Positions 52,486-63,380 are shown, numbered from the stretch's first letter. The stretch: DNA of 64,000 nt from Hugenholtzia roseola DSM 9546 (GCF_000422585.1 NZ_KE383882.1:132067-196066), one strand, 5' to 3'. Made by a program: numbers and translations. The notes: generated by a model not told the origin, from the sequence alone.

Positions 52486-53826
52486 ATGCAACTCCGCAAC
52501 ATTCATCTGACTTTTAAAAACGCGCCTTTGGAAGTGCGCGAAAAATGGACATTCGACGAAACCGAAGTGCGCTTTTTATTGGCAGATTTAAAGGAAAAGC
52601 TCGAAATTGAGGAAGTCATGGTCATTTCTACCTGCAATAGAACCGAAATTTTTTATATCGCGCCTCGCAATTTGAGAGAGCCTATTTTGGAGATGCTCTC
52701 TATTTTTAAAGAATTAGATTGGAAAGAATATAGTGAATATTTTATAGAAATAGAAACGACACATCGCGCCGTCAATCGTTTGATGCGCATTTCGGTAGGT
52801 GCAGATTCGCAAGTGGTAGGCGATTTTCAAATCACCAATCAGGTGAAACGCGCCTATCAATGGGCTACCGACGCAGGCACAGTAGGGACGCTTTTGCACC
52901 GTTTGATGCACCTTATTTTTCAGACCAATAAGCGCATTGCACAGGAAACAAACTTTCGCGACGGGGCAGCCTCCGTATCTTATGCCGCCACTGAATTAGT
53001 TACGCAAATGGCAAAACATGCCACAGACGCGCTCAATCCTACCATTCTCATCATCGGCATGGGTGAAATTGGCGAAGACACAGTACGGAATTTGCACAAA
53101 AAAGGTATCAAAAATGTTTTAATTACAAATAGAACTTATGCCAAAGCTGCCCTTTTAGCCACCGAAAACGCTTATGATGCTATCGAATTTGAACAGATAG
53201 AGGAGAGCCTCGCCAAAGCCGATGTCGTAGTCTGCTCGATTGCCAAAAATGAACCTTTCATCACCAAATCTTTGATGCAAAAGTTACGTGCCACTTATCC
53301 GCAGATGCCTAAGCACCAATTTTTTATTGACCTTTCTCTGCCACGTAGCATAGAATCAGACCTTGCGACCTTGGGGAATTTGAGCCTTTTTAATTTAGAC
53401 CAAATTCATGAGCGTACAGAAGCCGCCATTCAGAAAAGACGCGAATCCTTGCCCAAAGTAGAACAAATCATTTTAGAAATGCAACTGCAATTTGAACAAT
53501 GGGTCAAAGAACAAGACGTTTCGCCTGCCCTACAACGCTTCAAAGATGCCTTAGAGCAAATCCGACAAGAAGAAATCAATCGCTTTTCTAAAAAAATCAA
53601 TGAGGCAGAGCGCGGTCAGATTGAGGAAATTACGAAAAATATTTTGCAAAAAATCTTGAAAAAGCCCGCCTTGCACCTCAAAATGGCATGCAAGCGCGGC
53701 GAAGAAAGCCATTTGGTAGAGGCTCTGCACGAACTTTTCAACTTAGAAAAAGAAAACCATACCGCCGAAACAGAAACCTTATCGGAGAAAAGACTTTCTA
53801 TCAACAGAGGCTCTTGCCCTTTCTAA
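52486..53826 (+). CDS. hemA: Glutamyl-tRNA reductase
   Basis: A 446-residue NADPH enzyme making glutamate-1-semialdehyde, the first committed step of tetrapyrrole synthesis by the C5 route. The catalytic Cys50 is in VMVISTCNRTEIFYI. RLMRISVGADSQVVGDFQIT, FRDGAASVSYAATELV, the nucleotide-binding ILIIGMGEIGEDTVRNLHKK and FFIDLSLPRSIESDL are typical, as is the C-terminal dimerisation helix (ENILQKILKKPALHL-like). No other hem gene adjoins it. Its stop is one base from that of the convergent porin-like gene. Confidence 0.96.
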   Translation: MQLRNIHLTFKNAPLEVREKWTFDETEVRFLLADLKEKLEIEEVMVISTCNRTEIFYIAPRNLREPILEMLSIFKELDWKEYSEYFIEIETTHRAVNRLMRISVGADSQVVGDFQITNQVKRAYQWATDAGTVGTLLHRLMHLIFQTNKRIAQETNFRDGAASVSYAATELVTQMAKHATDALNPTILIIGMGEIGEDTVRNLHKKGIKNVLITNRTYAKAALLATENAYDAIEFEQIEESLAKADVVVCSIAKNEPFITKSLMQKLRATYPQMPKHQFFIDLSLPRSIESDLATLGNLSLFNLDQIHERTEAAIQKRRESLPKVEQIILEMQLQFEQWVKEQDVSPALQRFKDALEQIRQEEINRFSKKINEAERGQIEEITKNILQKILKKPALHLKMACKRGEESHLVEALHELFNLEKENHTAETETLSEKRLSINRGSCPF

Positions 53827-53827
53827 G

Positions 53828-55015
53828 CTATTCGAAGTGTGCTGCAATTCCTGTGGCGATAAAAAAATTGTGGCGCACAAGGTTGTTTTCGCGCCTAAAA
53901 ATCGGGTCTGGGTTTTGAAAAAGACGCGCTTCCATACGCCAAAGGACATTTTTCGAGCCTATCTTGAAAGTATCGCGCACAATTTGGCGGTCTATATTAA
54001 AAGAAACGCCACTCACCTGAAAACGCGCTCCCTGCGGCGTTCTGATAATCACATGGTTTCTATCCTGATAGTATTCGCCGCGCAAACCCATAGCCCAACG
54101 CTCGCTCCACTCATAGCGCAAGATGCAGACAGGCGCAAGCCATTGATGCAGGTCGGAACTGCCCTTTTCTACCTGCTGCAAACCCCAATCAAAGCCTGCA
54201 ATCAAGGCAATTTTTTTTGAAACATTAAAAATAGTATACCAATTATTGAAATAGCGTAGGCGGCGCACTGCATCTGGGTCGTCTGTACCGACAAAGGTAC
54301 TCCAATTGAAGGTAGTTGTTTCATTGGGCGTAAAAGTGATTTTTGTACCGAAGTTAGGAAAAGAACTGCCCTCGACGCGCCTTATTCGCTGCCAACCGTT
54401 GCAGAGTAAGGCTGTAAATTCCCACTTGGGCGTAGGCGTGTAGGTGAGTTTTGCACCTGCCAAATAGTAAGGCGAATTTTCCGCCAAAATGGAACGCGTA
54501 TAATTAAAATTGTCGGCAGAAAGTGCATCTTCAAAACCGATATGCGAAGGAAAAATCCCCATATCGAGCCATAAGTTTGACTTTTTATTGAGTGCCACGC
54601 CTACGTTGGCTTCAAAAATGTTTTGCAACAAGGTAGGCTCTTGCGCTAAATTTTGTTGCGGATATGTGCCTACCATCAATCCCAAATTGGCGCGATAATG
54701 CCCATTTTCAAGCCCTGCATGGAGAAGTCCTGTATTGAGGTTAAATTCGTTATGACGGGTATGATTGTATAAAAAATCAGGGCGTTGCTGGTTTTGGGGC
54801 GCATTAAAATCATACACAAAATAAGCATCTGCATAGGCACTCAACACAAAAGTAGGCGCAAAGGAAGCAGGAAGGCTATCAGACTTGGCTTCTAAATCGT
54901 TGCTTTGCTGGGCGTAAATAGTGAGAGAAGAAAACGGCAGCAAGAAAATAGAAAAGCAGGTGGCGCAAAGCAGGCGAAAGAAAAAATAGCCCTTATTTAT
55001 TTGGTTTGGGTTCAT
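53828..55015 (-). CDS. Outer-membrane porin-like beta-barrel protein
   Basis: A 395-residue protein with a signal peptide (CFSIFLLPFSSLTIYAQ) and a barrel made of alternating strands (FVLSAYADAYFVYDFNAPQN; YRANLGLMVGTYPQQNL; NLWLDMGIFPSHIGFEDALS; YYLAGAKLTYTPTPKWEFTA). It ends in FFIATGIAAHFE. The DAYFVYDFN and GIFPSHIGFE segments match the Bacteroidota outer-membrane barrel family sometimes called OmpL-like or BBP2. Substrate unknown. It overlaps no neighbour but leaves a one-base gap to convergent hemA, with no terminator between. Confidence 0.85.
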   Translation of the reverse strand: MNPNQINKGYFFFRLLCATCFSIFLLPFSSLTIYAQQSNDLEAKSDSLPASFAPTFVLSAYADAYFVYDFNAPQNQQRPDFLYNHTRHNEFNLNTGLLHAGLENGHYRANLGLMVGTYPQQNLAQEPTLLQNIFEANVGVALNKKSNLWLDMGIFPSHIGFEDALSADNFNYTRSILAENSPYYLAGAKLTYTPTPKWEFTALLCNGWQRIRRVEGSSFPNFGTKITFTPNETTTFNWSTFVGTDDPDAVRRLRYFNNWYTIFNVSKKIALIAGFDWGLQQVEKGSSDLHQWLAPVCILRYEWSERWAMGLRGEYYQDRNHVIIRTPQGARFQVSGVSFNIDRQIVRDTFKIGSKNVLWRMEARLFQNPDPIFRRENNLVRHNFFIATGIAAHFE

Positions 55016-55046
55016 GCTATCGAGATTTAGACGTAAAATTTAGACC

Positions 55047-55079
55047 ATAAAAAAACACCTATCCGCAAAGATAGGTGTT
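55047..55079 (-). terminator. Terminator of the 1641-residue protein gene
   Basis: On the reverse strand AACACCTATC (55079-55070) pairs with GATAGGTGTT (55063-55054) around a 6-base loop, followed by TTTTT. It also lies in the 5' region of the porin-like gene. Confidence 0.85.
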
Positions 55080-55137
55080 GTTTTGGGTTAGACTTTTCAC
55101 AAAATTTAGGATTTGAAAATCCGATAAGCCGCAAGTT

Positions 55138-58100
55138 TTATCTTACGATACTTACTTTTTGTTGGAAAGTTTCAGTTTCTGTCGCAATTTGTACCAAATA
55201 CAAACCAGCAGCTACATTAGGCAATGCAATTTCAGCCTGATACTGGTTGCTGTAATTGCTTACTTTGGTAGAATAGATAACCTTGCCCGCCAAATCGGTG
55301 ATGTTGATGGTAAGATTTTCGCTTGCTACTTTGCCCTCCAAAGCGATTTGGAAAGTGCCTGTGTTTGGATTCGGGAACACTTGGAATTTGAAGGCTTCCT
55401 TCACCTCGTCTTCACCTAAGACAATAGAAGGAGTTACTTCTACGCCGTTAGAGAAATTGCCACGTGAGCCATCTCTATAAACTGCACGCACGTAGAATCC
55501 TACCTTCACGCCGTTAATCAAGCCTGTAACGGTGTAAGTGGCGTTTGTTGTCGTTCCGACGCGAATAGAAGGGAACTGCAAATCATAGCCATAGATTTCA
55601 TAGTAGGCTACATTTTGTTCAGGCATAGCCATGTTCCAAGTCAAGACGGCTGAATTATAGCCGGGCGTAGCCGCTAAGATAGGCTCGTAAGGCTCTACAG
55701 GCACGCCGCCGCCGCCTTCAAAGAATACATCTACGGTATCTACATTGCTATAACCAGAAAGACCATTTGCAAAGAGATACTGCGCACGGTAGAAATAACG
55801 ACCGTTGAGCAAGATGTCCAAATCGAGGTAAGAAGTGTCGTTGGCAGGCTCTACCGTTACGACTTGCCAGTTGCCGATACCACCATTAGCGGTAGGGTCT
55901 GTGGCGCGTTGTAATACGAAGCCAATCTCTTGGTTTGATTCATCAATCCATTCTACGATAATAGCCAAAGAATCGGTAAGATTTGCCTTCAACTGTAAAG
56001 AGTCTATCACAACAGGCGAAACCAAGTGTGTGAAGTCTTTGTCTAATTCATTGTTGGCAGGGTTTAAATCATTGGCTAAGTTGTGTGAAGTTTTCACATT
56101 GTAATCGCCGATGAAAGAAACGTCTAAAAGGTTCAAGAATTGGTAGGTAGTAACTGCACCAGGGGCTAAAGAAATAGTAGCGTTTTCAGTTACGATTTGC
56201 TGCCCTTTTGCACCGTTCAATTCGTAGGTAATTGCAACCTGATTCACAACGTCAGTACCGAAGTTTTGAAGTTGTACCTGCAAAGGCTCTACCGCGATTA
56301 GATTCGTAGCCGTATTAGGAGTAGGAATGGCAGTGATGCCCAAATCTACGATACCTGCATTGGCGATAAGAATGTCATCTACGCCCCAACCTTCACCCGT
56401 AACGTCTGAATCAGAACCAAACAAGAAGATAAAGCGTCCTTGCGTACCCATGAAAGGTGCTAAGGAAATGGTAGAACGTCTCCAATCGGTAGAATTGCCG
56501 TCCCACTGTGGTACGCCAAAGAAGCCTGCCGCAGGGTTGTTGTACCAGTTCACGCCTTGTCCGAAAGTGCCTACCAACTGTGGAGCTGCAATCGCACCTG
56601 TAATGTCGTTAGGAACGTAAGCCAAAACACCACCATCAAAGTTTTCTTCGATGTCAAAGATATTGGCAAAGCTAATGAAAGCAGGCGTAGTGGCGTTCAA
56701 AGAAGTGAAATCAAAGAAAGGAGAAATCAAACCTTCTTGCGCGTCATTGCCATAGTTGCTATTCAAGTTCGTAACCCAAGCATTCTGACCTGAAGCAGCA
56801 CCGTTGATAGTAGCCGTAGAAGGTGTACCTATTTCCCATTCTGTTTCAGTAGTGACATCATTGAATAAGTGTGGATACCAACCAGAATTAGTAGGCGTAA
56901 TTTCGAAATCTTCGCGATAAGAACCCGCTACGCCGTCTGTAACGGCTACAGCCTTCACGTTTTCTACCAAAAATACGGCGGTATTGTTAGGTGCGAAAAT
57001 ATCCGTACCATCATTCAAAGTCATATTGACCTGAATGGTGTAGTAGCCATAGTCGGTAAAGCCAATTAAATCGGCGAGTGTAATGTCTTCAGTATCGCCC
57101 AAGTCGATGTTGGTCGCTACGTTTTCGCGCTCTACGGTAAAGGCAATGCCATTAGGTCCTTGTACGTTGAACTCAAAATCAACAGAAGTGATAACTTCCG
57201 AGCCATTGTTTTGAACAGGAACGGTTATATCCTCTAAGCCCAACTCTGTACCGAAAATGAAAGAAGTAGTGCCTGTGCTAAAAGTCTGTGCGTTGCTCAC
57301 GCCAATTTCAGTGGCTACAATACCACCTTCATAGAAGCCGCCGCCTACGTATATGTTATCCACATAAGCACCCAATCCTGTTGCAGAAACGTCAGAACGG
57401 AAAGCAAAGCGGAAGCGGACATTGTTATTGCCCAAAGCAGCAGCAGGAAGTGGGTGAAAGGCTCTAAACCAACCATCATTTAGCGGCGTGAATGTACCTG
57501 TTCCTCTCCAAGTACCGCCTGCAAGTAAGCCTGCAAAAGTACCAGCATTGTTATACCAGTTTACGCCACTTGTAGCAGTACCCAAAGTTTGGTAGGTAGT
57601 GCCACCATTGAAGCTAATCTGAACCTGCGTACCGTCGCAGCAGCTTTCTGTTGCGTGAAAGAAATCAAAGAGCAGGATTTGGTTTGTAGTAATGCCTGTA
57701 AAGTCAAAAATAGGCGACTCTAAGAAGGCTACCACACTATTTGGATACTGACCGTTTATGATAGTACCCCAACATTCCTCATTAGTAGGCTCTGGCGTGA
57801 GCGGTGCAGAAGGAAGCGGAAGCGGCTGTACTAAGGCTACAGAAGGGTCAGTAGGCGCACCCCACTGCCATACGTTTTGTGCCGCAGGTGTCGTACCACC
57901 CGGAATCCAAGAACCACCGTTTGTTTCAAAAGTTTCAGTATAAGAGCCAGAAGCGAGTGCAATCGTAGGAATGTGAATAACCGTGTATTGTACGCTATTT
58001 ACGTTTGGATAAAGGTTTGTCTGCCCTGTAACGTTAGCCGTCAAGTTAATTTGGTATTCGCCGGGAACAGAAAGGTTTGCTGCACCAGTAAGCGTAATAG

Positions 58101-60063
58101 TAGCAGTAGCATTGGGGGCAATTGCAGGCACTACAACGGTCTGATTGAAAGTGCTATTAGCGGGACCTGTAATTGTACCCGTAACCGTAATACTTGTTAC
58201 AGGAAGGCTACCTTGGTTCGTTACGGTAAAGGTGATATTTTCCGCATTGGTAAGGTTTGTACCCGTAGTAGGTGCAGTAGGGTTTGAAGCCGCAATCAGA
58301 GTAAAATCTGTTGTTACGATTTTTACATCATCGAAATAGAAACCACCCTGACCATTTGTAAAGGTATTAGAGCGGAAGACCATACGAAAACGGACATCAT
58401 TCTGACCGATAACTGTAGCAGGAAGTGGATGTCCTGAAAGTACCCAGCCACCACCCAAAGAAAAGGCGTTGTTAGGGAAAAGGGCATCTGCGGCAGTACC
58501 TGAAACGAAAGTCCAAGTCTGCGTCAAGTTAGCAGCCACTGCATTTGGAGTCATCGTGCCTAAAAGAGCTGTATTTCTATTGTACCAATTCAAGCCGCCC
58601 GAAAGCGTAGTACCTAAGGCTGCCCAAGTAGTACCTCCATCGAGGCTTATTTGCACCTGACCGCCATCATTATTGTGCTGAAACTGCCCCATAAAGCCAA
58701 AGAAAAGGCGAGGGGTAGGCATTGAAGGCGTAGCGGTAAAGCCTGTAAAATCAAAAAGCGGCGAAGTTACGGCAGCCAAAGCGTTATCAGGATAGAAAGT
58801 ATTGAGGCGTGTAGCCCAGGCGTTCTGACCCGAAGGCACAGGAACTGCAAAACCGGGAACAGAAGGTGCGCCCCACTCCCAAGGATTAACGTACTGCGTA
58901 GAAGGCGTGATACCTGTACCCGTAGTAATGGCAGAAGAAATAAAAGAACCACTATTGGCTTCGAAATCTTCGTAGTAAGGGAAGGTAGCAATAGTAGGGA
59001 CATTCACAATCTGGGCAGACACTGTGTTGTTCGCAGGATTGGCATCTGTCTGACCTGTAACTTGAGCCGTAACATCAACCGTATAAGTACCCGTTGCACT
59101 CAGGTTAGCAGGAGTAGTAAAAGATACAGTCGTCGAGCTGCAAGGATTCAAAGCAGGAATGACCAAAGTTTGCGTAACGTTGGCAGTGCTGGGACCGCTA
59201 ATTGTGTAAGTAGCATCAACACTTGTTACAGCAGTGCTTCCATTGTTTGTGATGCTAAAGCTAATAATTTCGCTATTGGTAAGTGCGCCGCTGACTGGAG
59301 CAGTAATTTGAGTTACTACAATATCAGAAACCGTTGTCGCATCTACTGAAAAATTGTCAAAGTAAAGACCACCTTGTCCCTGAACAGAGGTATCAGAACG
59401 AAATACCACACGGAAGCGGACGTTGTTATTGCCTGCCACACCCGTAATTTTGTGTTCTGCCGTGCGCCAGCCCTCTGGGAAGAGAGAAGTACCCGTACCT
59501 GTACCTGTCCATTGAGCAGTAGTACCAGCAGCAGGAGGAGGAGGCGTAAGACCTGAAAATGTACCGCTATTGAGCCAATTTACTCCGCCACAAGTACCAC
59601 CTACAGCAGGACCTACGGTTTGCCAAGTAGTACCGCCATCGAGTGAAATTTGAAGTTGTCCCCCGTCAAAATTATTTTCAGACTGTACAAAGACACTCAA
59701 ACGCACAGTAGGAGTAAAGCCGGCAGGCAAAGCACTGAAATCATAAACAGGCGAAGTTACTGCGCCTAAATGTGAAGAAGAGTAATTACCAGTCAGGTTA
59801 GTAGCCCAAACATTGTTGCCGTTTGCAGCAGGAAGAGGGGCGGCTGCGGCAGGAACAGTAGGCGTACCCAACTGCCAATCATTGGCAAAGGTACTTGCAC
59901 CTGTGGTAAAATAGCCGGGGATAGCGGCGGCTGTCCAGCCTGCTGCCCCAGCCTCAAAGGTTTCTGTTTGGACACTGCCCACCGTAACTGTCACCTGCGC
60001 CTGCAAATAAGCAGTACAGAGCAGCAGCAAAGCCCAAAGTAAAGATATACGTTTCATCATCAT
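55138..60063 (-). CDS. Large secreted modular protein with four jelly-roll/CARDB repeats, Fn3 domains and type IX sorting domain
   Basis: A 1641-residue protein with a signal peptide (LLWALLLLCTAYLQAQ). Four repeats follow, each a MAM/jelly-roll-like domain (about 32-245, 362-588, 708-906, 1049-1235) then a CARDB-like domain (246-355, 590-698, 912-1040, 1237-1345). Repeat marks are DGGQ.QISLDGGTTW, G.NWYN, NNVRFR..FRSD and FYFDD. Two Fn3 domains (1350-1447, 1457-1545) and a type A sorting domain (FQVFPNPNTGTFQIALEGKV...) end it. The layout suggests an extracellular adhesin or matrix protein attached by the type IX system. There is no catalytic motif. The start may be any of three consecutive ATGs. 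Confidence 0.92.
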   Translation of the reverse strand: MMMKRISLLWALLLLCTAYLQAQVTVTVGSVQTETFEAGAAGWTAAAIPGYFTTGASTFANDWQLGTPTVPAAAAPLPAANGNNVWATNLTGNYSSSHLGAVTSPVYDFSALPAGFTPTVRLSVFVQSENNFDGGQLQISLDGGTTWQTVGPAVGGTCGGVNWLNSGTFSGLTPPPPAAGTTAQWTGTGTGTSLFPEGWRTAEHKITGVAGNNNVRFRVVFRSDTSVQGQGGLYFDNFSVDATTVSDIVVTQITAPVSGALTNSEIISFSITNNGSTAVTSVDATYTISGPSTANVTQTLVIPALNPCSSTTVSFTTPANLSATGTYTVDVTAQVTGQTDANPANNTVSAQIVNVPTIATFPYYEDFEANSGSFISSAITTGTGITPSTQYVNPWEWGAPSVPGFAVPVPSGQNAWATRLNTFYPDNALAAVTSPLFDFTGFTATPSMPTPRLFFGFMGQFQHNNDGGQVQISLDGGTTWAALGTTLSGGLNWYNRNTALLGTMTPNAVAANLTQTWTFVSGTAADALFPNNAFSLGGGWVLSGHPLPATVIGQNDVRFRMVFRSNTFTNGQGGFYFDDVKIVTTDFTLIAASNPTAPTTGTNLTNAENITFTVTNQGSLPVTSITVTGTITGPANSTFNQTVVVPAIAPNATATITLTGAANLSVPGEYQINLTANVTGQTNLYPNVNSVQYTVIHIPTIALASGSYTETFETNGGSWIPGGTTPAAQNVWQWGAPTDPSVALVQPLPLPSAPLTPEPTNEECWGTIINGQYPNSVVAFLESPIFDFTGITTNQILLFDFFHATESCCDGTQVQISFNGGTTYQTLGTATSGVNWYNNAGTFAGLLAGGTWRGTGTFTPLNDGWFRAFHPLPAAALGNNNVRFRFAFRSDVSATGLGAYVDNIYVGGGFYEGGIVATEIGVSNAQTFSTGTTSFIFGTELGLEDITVPVQNNGSEVITSVDFEFNVQGPNGIAFTVERENVATNIDLGDTEDITLADLIGFTDYGYYTIQVNMTLNDGTDIFAPNNTAVFLVENVKAVAVTDGVAGSYREDFEITPTNSGWYPHLFNDVTTETEWEIGTPSTATINGAASGQNAWVTNLNSNYGNDAQEGLISPFFDFTSLNATTPAFISFANIFDIEENFDGGVLAYVPNDITGAIAAPQLVGTFGQGVNWYNNPAAGFFGVPQWDGNSTDWRRSTISLAPFMGTQGRFIFLFGSDSDVTGEGWGVDDILIANAGIVDLGITAIPTPNTATNLIAVEPLQVQLQNFGTDVVNQVAITYELNGAKGQQIVTENATISLAPGAVTTYQFLNLLDVSFIGDYNVKTSHNLANDLNPANNELDKDFTHLVSPVVIDSLQLKANLTDSLAIIVEWIDESNQEIGFVLQRATDPTANGGIGNWQVVTVEPANDTSYLDLDILLNGRYFYRAQYLFANGLSGYSNVDTVDVFFEGGGGVPVEPYEPILAATPGYNSAVLTWNMAMPEQNVAYYEIYGYDLQFPSIRVGTTTNATYTVTGLINGVKVGFYVRAVYRDGSRGNFSNGVEVTPSIVLGEDEVKEAFKFQVFPNPNTGTFQIALEGKVASENLTINITDLAGKVIYSTKVSNYSNQYQAEIALPNVAAGLYLVQIATETETFQQKVSIVR

Positions 60064-60154
60064 ATCAATAAGGTTTGTTTGTTTCTAAAATAAGGGCAAG
60101 ACTCCTTTTTTTACATAGCAAAAAGAGTCTTTCGTTGTTTGGATAAGCGAAAGT

Positions 60155-60604
60155 TTATTTTTGGTAGTTGAAAACGCCAAGACGCTGCAAAGCCAAAACG
60201 CCGCTCAGACCGATAATGGGATTGAGGTCGGCTTTTGCTTTTCTCACGATTTCAAAAATTTCCTTGCCTGCGTTGTCGTAGTGCATCTGGTAGTAGGTAT
60301 TGATGTAGTCGGCAAGGATATCGACCTCTTGGTCGTTGATTTGAAAAGTTTGGGTAGTTCCCGCAGGCACTGCCATGTTTTGATAGAGGGCTACGAAATA
60401 TTTTTGGGCATATTCGCGTGCGATGTCCTGCTTCATTTCTGGTGCTTCCAAGAAAGAAGGCAGCCCCTTTACACTTTGGGGTAGGCGAATTTCAGTAGGG
60501 TTGTTGCCATTTTTAAAGTGGCTCACCTCTACCTGCTGCTGCCCGAAAGTCGTACCAAGGGCAGCCATGCAAAGGAATAGGAATTGTAGGAGAAAGATTT
60601 TCAT
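60155..60604 (-). CDS. Small secreted hypothetical protein
   Basis: 149 residues from ATG 60604; a longer frame upstream reads as non-conserved sequence. Signal peptide MKIFLLQFLFLCMAALGTTFG, mature start QQQVEVSHF. The mature part is helical with polar residues (DIAREYAQKYFVALYQNMAV; DILADYINTYYQMHYDNAGK; EIFEIVRKAKADLNPIIGLS). I do not recognise it. It lies 91 bases upstream of the large modular protein gene on the same strand and might be co-transcribed with it. Confidence 0.75.
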   Translation of the reverse strand: MKIFLLQFLFLCMAALGTTFGQQQVEVSHFKNGNNPTEIRLPQSVKGLPSFLEAPEMKQDIAREYAQKYFVALYQNMAVPAGTTQTFQINDQEVDILADYINTYYQMHYDNAGKEIFEIVRKAKADLNPIIGLSGVLALQRLGVFNYQK

Positions 60605-61027
60605 ACAGATTAAAATAGAAGAAATAGGGTGAAGATGAAATGTTAGAAAAATCAGAAAAACAGTAACAACCTGCTCTATCAAGCAAGCCTTTTTATTGGA
60701 GCGAACAAGCTCTATGCGATTGTAATTAAACCATTTTCCAAACCGCCTTAGGCTTATTATGGGATTCCTTATGAAAGATTTGACAAATTCATGTGCAAAA
60801 AAGCATAGATTCGGCAAACAATGGCAAATCTATGATTTTTTTTCTTATATCGAAAGTTTTGTAGAAAACTTTTCCGTTTCCCTTTCAAAATAATGAATCT
60901 CTATGAACGCTACACAGGTCGCAAATCGGGACTAAATATAAGCACTTTGAAGCGATAAAAATACAGAACGGGGCTGTATTTTTATCGATTATGCGAAAAA
61001 ACCATTTTCTATTTGGCGAAAAGGATT
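60605..61027. other. 423-base gap between purL and the small secreted gene
   Basis: Contains the purL terminator at 60953-60987 and A/T-rich sequence. A long reverse-strand reading frame extends through 60605-60817, but it looks like untranslated leader. No repeat or RNA was recognised. Confidence 0.4.
60953..60987 (-). terminator. Terminator of purL
   Basis: CGATAAAAATACAG (60953-60966) pairs perfectly over 14 bases with CTGTATTTTTATCG (60974-60987) around a 7-base loop, 41 bases past the purL stop on the reverse strand. Confidence 0.75.
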
Positions 61028-63274
61028 TTAAACATTCAAATATTTGGGCAAAGTGCCTTCATATAGAGCCTCACCCTCTTCGAGAGTCAGCAGAAGCTGA
61101 TTTTGCAAACGCCACTCTTTCTGCTCGCCTACTTCGCCGACGGCTAAAAACGCAATACCTAAGGCGGTGGCTTTTGCTTCAAAAGCGGCTTTTTGGGCAG
61201 TATTCACCGATACAATGGCGCGGCTTTGATTTTCCCCAAAAAGAAAAGCATCAAAACGAAGACCGCGCAAAGGACTGCTCTTCAAATCTACCTTCAAATC
61301 AAAACCCTTTCTACCTGCCAAAGCCGATTCTGCTACCGCTATCAGCAAGCCGCCGTCAGAAATGTCGTGTGCAGAGGCAAGTAGCTTTTCGCCAATTAAG
61401 GCGGCTAAATTTTGCTGAAAAGCATATTCTTCGTCTAAATCAAAGGCAGGGGCAGGCGAATTTTTCACGCCACAATACGAATACAAGTATTCCGAAGATG
61501 CCAAATCATTTTTGGGAACACCTACCAAATAAATCAAATCGCCTGCCTTTTTAAAATCAAGCGTAACGCGCTTTTCCAAACCCTCCATCAGACCCAACAT
61601 GCCAATGGTAGGCGTAGGGAAAACGGGTCCTTCGTCGGAAGATTGGTTGTAAAAACTAACATTGCCTCCCGTTACGGGCGTATTAAATTTCCTGCAAGCC
61701 GCTCCCATGCCTTTGATAGCACCTACAAATTGCCAATAGACGTGCTTATTGTAAGGATTGCCAAAATTCAGGCAGTTGGTAATTGCGATAGGCTGCCCCC
61801 CTGTGCAGACGATATTGCGGGCTGCCTCCGCTACGGCAATCGCACAGCCCTTTTCAGGGTCGGCATGCACATAACGCGCATTGCAATCTACGGTAATGAC
61901 AATATTTTTATTCGTTCCCTTGACATGCACCACAGAAGCGTCGGAAGGCGCATTGGTACTACAATTTGCCGTTCCTACCATAGAGTCGTACTGCTCGGAA
62001 ATCCAACGCTTCGAGGCGATATTGGGGTGCGAAAGCAAAAAGCGAAAAATATCTATGTATTCGGCAAATTCCTGCGGCTCTTCTACTGTATTGGGGTCAA
62101 ATTGCTGGTTTTGTGCGTAATAAGGTGGCTCTTCATACTCACGATGATACACAGGTGCGCCCCCACCTAAGACCAAATCGTGTGCAGGCACATCAGCGAC
62201 AAGCTCACCTTTGGCGTAAAAATGCAGGCGTTGGGTATCCGTAACTTCGCCAATTTTAGCACAATTCAAGTCCCATTTTTCAAAAATGCGCTCTATTTCG
62301 CCTTCCTTGCCCTTTTTGATGACAATGAGCATGCGCTCCTGCGATTCGGAAAGCAAAATCTCGAAGGGCTGCATATTTTCCTGACGGCAAGGCACTTGGT
62401 CTAAATCGATGACCATGCCATGCTCGCCCTTTGCACTCATTTCAGAGGTAGAACAGGTGATGCCTGCCGCTCCCATGTCCTGAATCCCAACGATATGCCC
62501 TGTCGCGATGGCTTCTAAGGTGGCTTCTAAAAGTAGTTTCTCTTGGAAAGGGTCGCCTACCTGAACGGCAGGGAGCTTTTCGGCACTCGCCGCCGTAATG
62601 TCCTCCGAAGCAAAGGTAGCCCCATGGATACCGTCTTTGCCTGTAGCCGAACCCACGATATAGACGGGATTGCCCACGCCATAGGCTATCGCCGAAGCAA
62701 TCTTATCTGTTTCTACAATACCTGCCGAAAACGCATTGACTAAGGGATTGACATTGTAGCAGTCGTCGAAATAAACCTCGCCCCCAACGGTAGGAATCCC
62801 AAACGCATTCCCATAATCGCCGATACCTTTCACTACTCCACGCAAAAGCCACTGCGTCTTGGGGCTTTGCAAGTTGCCAAAACGCAACGAATTTAGACCC
62901 GCTATCGGACGCGCTCCCATCGTGAAGATGTCCCGATTGATGCCACCAACGCCCGTAGCAGCACCCTGATACGGCTCTAATGCCGAAGGGTGATTGTGAG
63001 ATTCTATCTTGAAACTGCACGCCAAGCCATCGCCAATATCTACCAAACCCGCATTTTCCTGACCCGCCTCTACCAACAAACGCGGCGAACTTTTAGGCAA
63101 CGTTTTAAGCCAAACAATAGAGTTTTTATACGAACAATGTTCCGACCACATGACCGAAAAAATGCTAAGTTCCGTAAAATTGGGAACTCTGCCCAAAATT
63201 TCGTTGATGCGCGTAAATTCTTCGGGCGTAAGACCGAGCTTCTGAGCGGTTTCTACCGTAGTGAGTGCCTCCAT
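61028..63274 (-). CDS. purL: Phosphoribosylformylglycinamidine synthase subunit PurL (small form)
   Basis: 748 residues from ATG 63274; the frame is open a little further upstream but only with a TTG start. Converts FGAR to FGAM in purine synthesis, using ammonia from PurQ, with PurS. It begins with the helical linker [20 protein letters not shown] and [20 protein letters not shown], then [59 protein letters not shown] and [16 protein letters not shown]. The short length (about 750) means separate PurQ and PurS are needed; neither is in the window. A -7-like TAATTTTG lies on the reverse strand at 63337-63330. Confidence 0.96.
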   Translation of the reverse strand: MEALTTVETAQKLGLTPEEFTRINEILGRVPNFTELSIFSVMWSEHCSYKNSIVWLKTLPKSSPRLLVEAGQENAGLVDIGDGLACSFKIESHNHPSALEPYQGAATGVGGINRDIFTMGARPIAGLNSLRFGNLQSPKTQWLLRGVVKGIGDYGNAFGIPTVGGEVYFDDCYNVNPLVNAFSAGIVETDKIASAIAYGVGNPVYIVGSATGKDGIHGATFASEDITAASAEKLPAVQVGDPFQEKLLLEATLEAIATGHIVGIQDMGAAGITCSTSEMSAKGEHGMVIDLDQVPCRQENMQPFEILLSESQERMLIVIKKGKEGEIERIFEKWDLNCAKIGEVTDTQRLHFYAKGELVADVPAHDLVLGGGAPVYHREYEEPPYYAQNQQFDPNTVEEPQEFAEYIDIFRFLLSHPNIASKRWISEQYDSMVGTANCSTNAPSDASVVHVKGTNKNIVITVDCNARYVHADPEKGCAIAVAEAARNIVCTGGQPIAITNCLNFGNPYNKHVYWQFVGAIKGMGAACRKFNTPVTGGNVSFYNQSSDEGPVFPTPTIGMLGLMEGLEKRVTLDFKKAGDLIYLVGVPKNDLASSEYLYSYCGVKNSPAPAFDLDEEYAFQQNLAALIGEKLLASAHDISDGGLLIAVAESALAGRKGFDLKVDLKSSPLRGLRFDAFLFGENQSRAIVSVNTAQKAAFEAKATALGIAFLAVGEVGEQKEWRLQNQLLLTLEEGEALYEGTLPKYLNV

Positions 63275-63380
63275 AAATGGGTGTTGCTTCAAAAGTGGGA
63301 AAGAGTGTGAATGATGAGTAAGAGCAGCGCAAAATTAGGACTTTCAAGCCAAAATAGAAAACCAACGCCAATTTTATCTT

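Noticed and set aside
61643..62170. A 175-codon forward frame opposite purL
   Set aside because: It is antisense to conserved purL and shows no domain or promoter.
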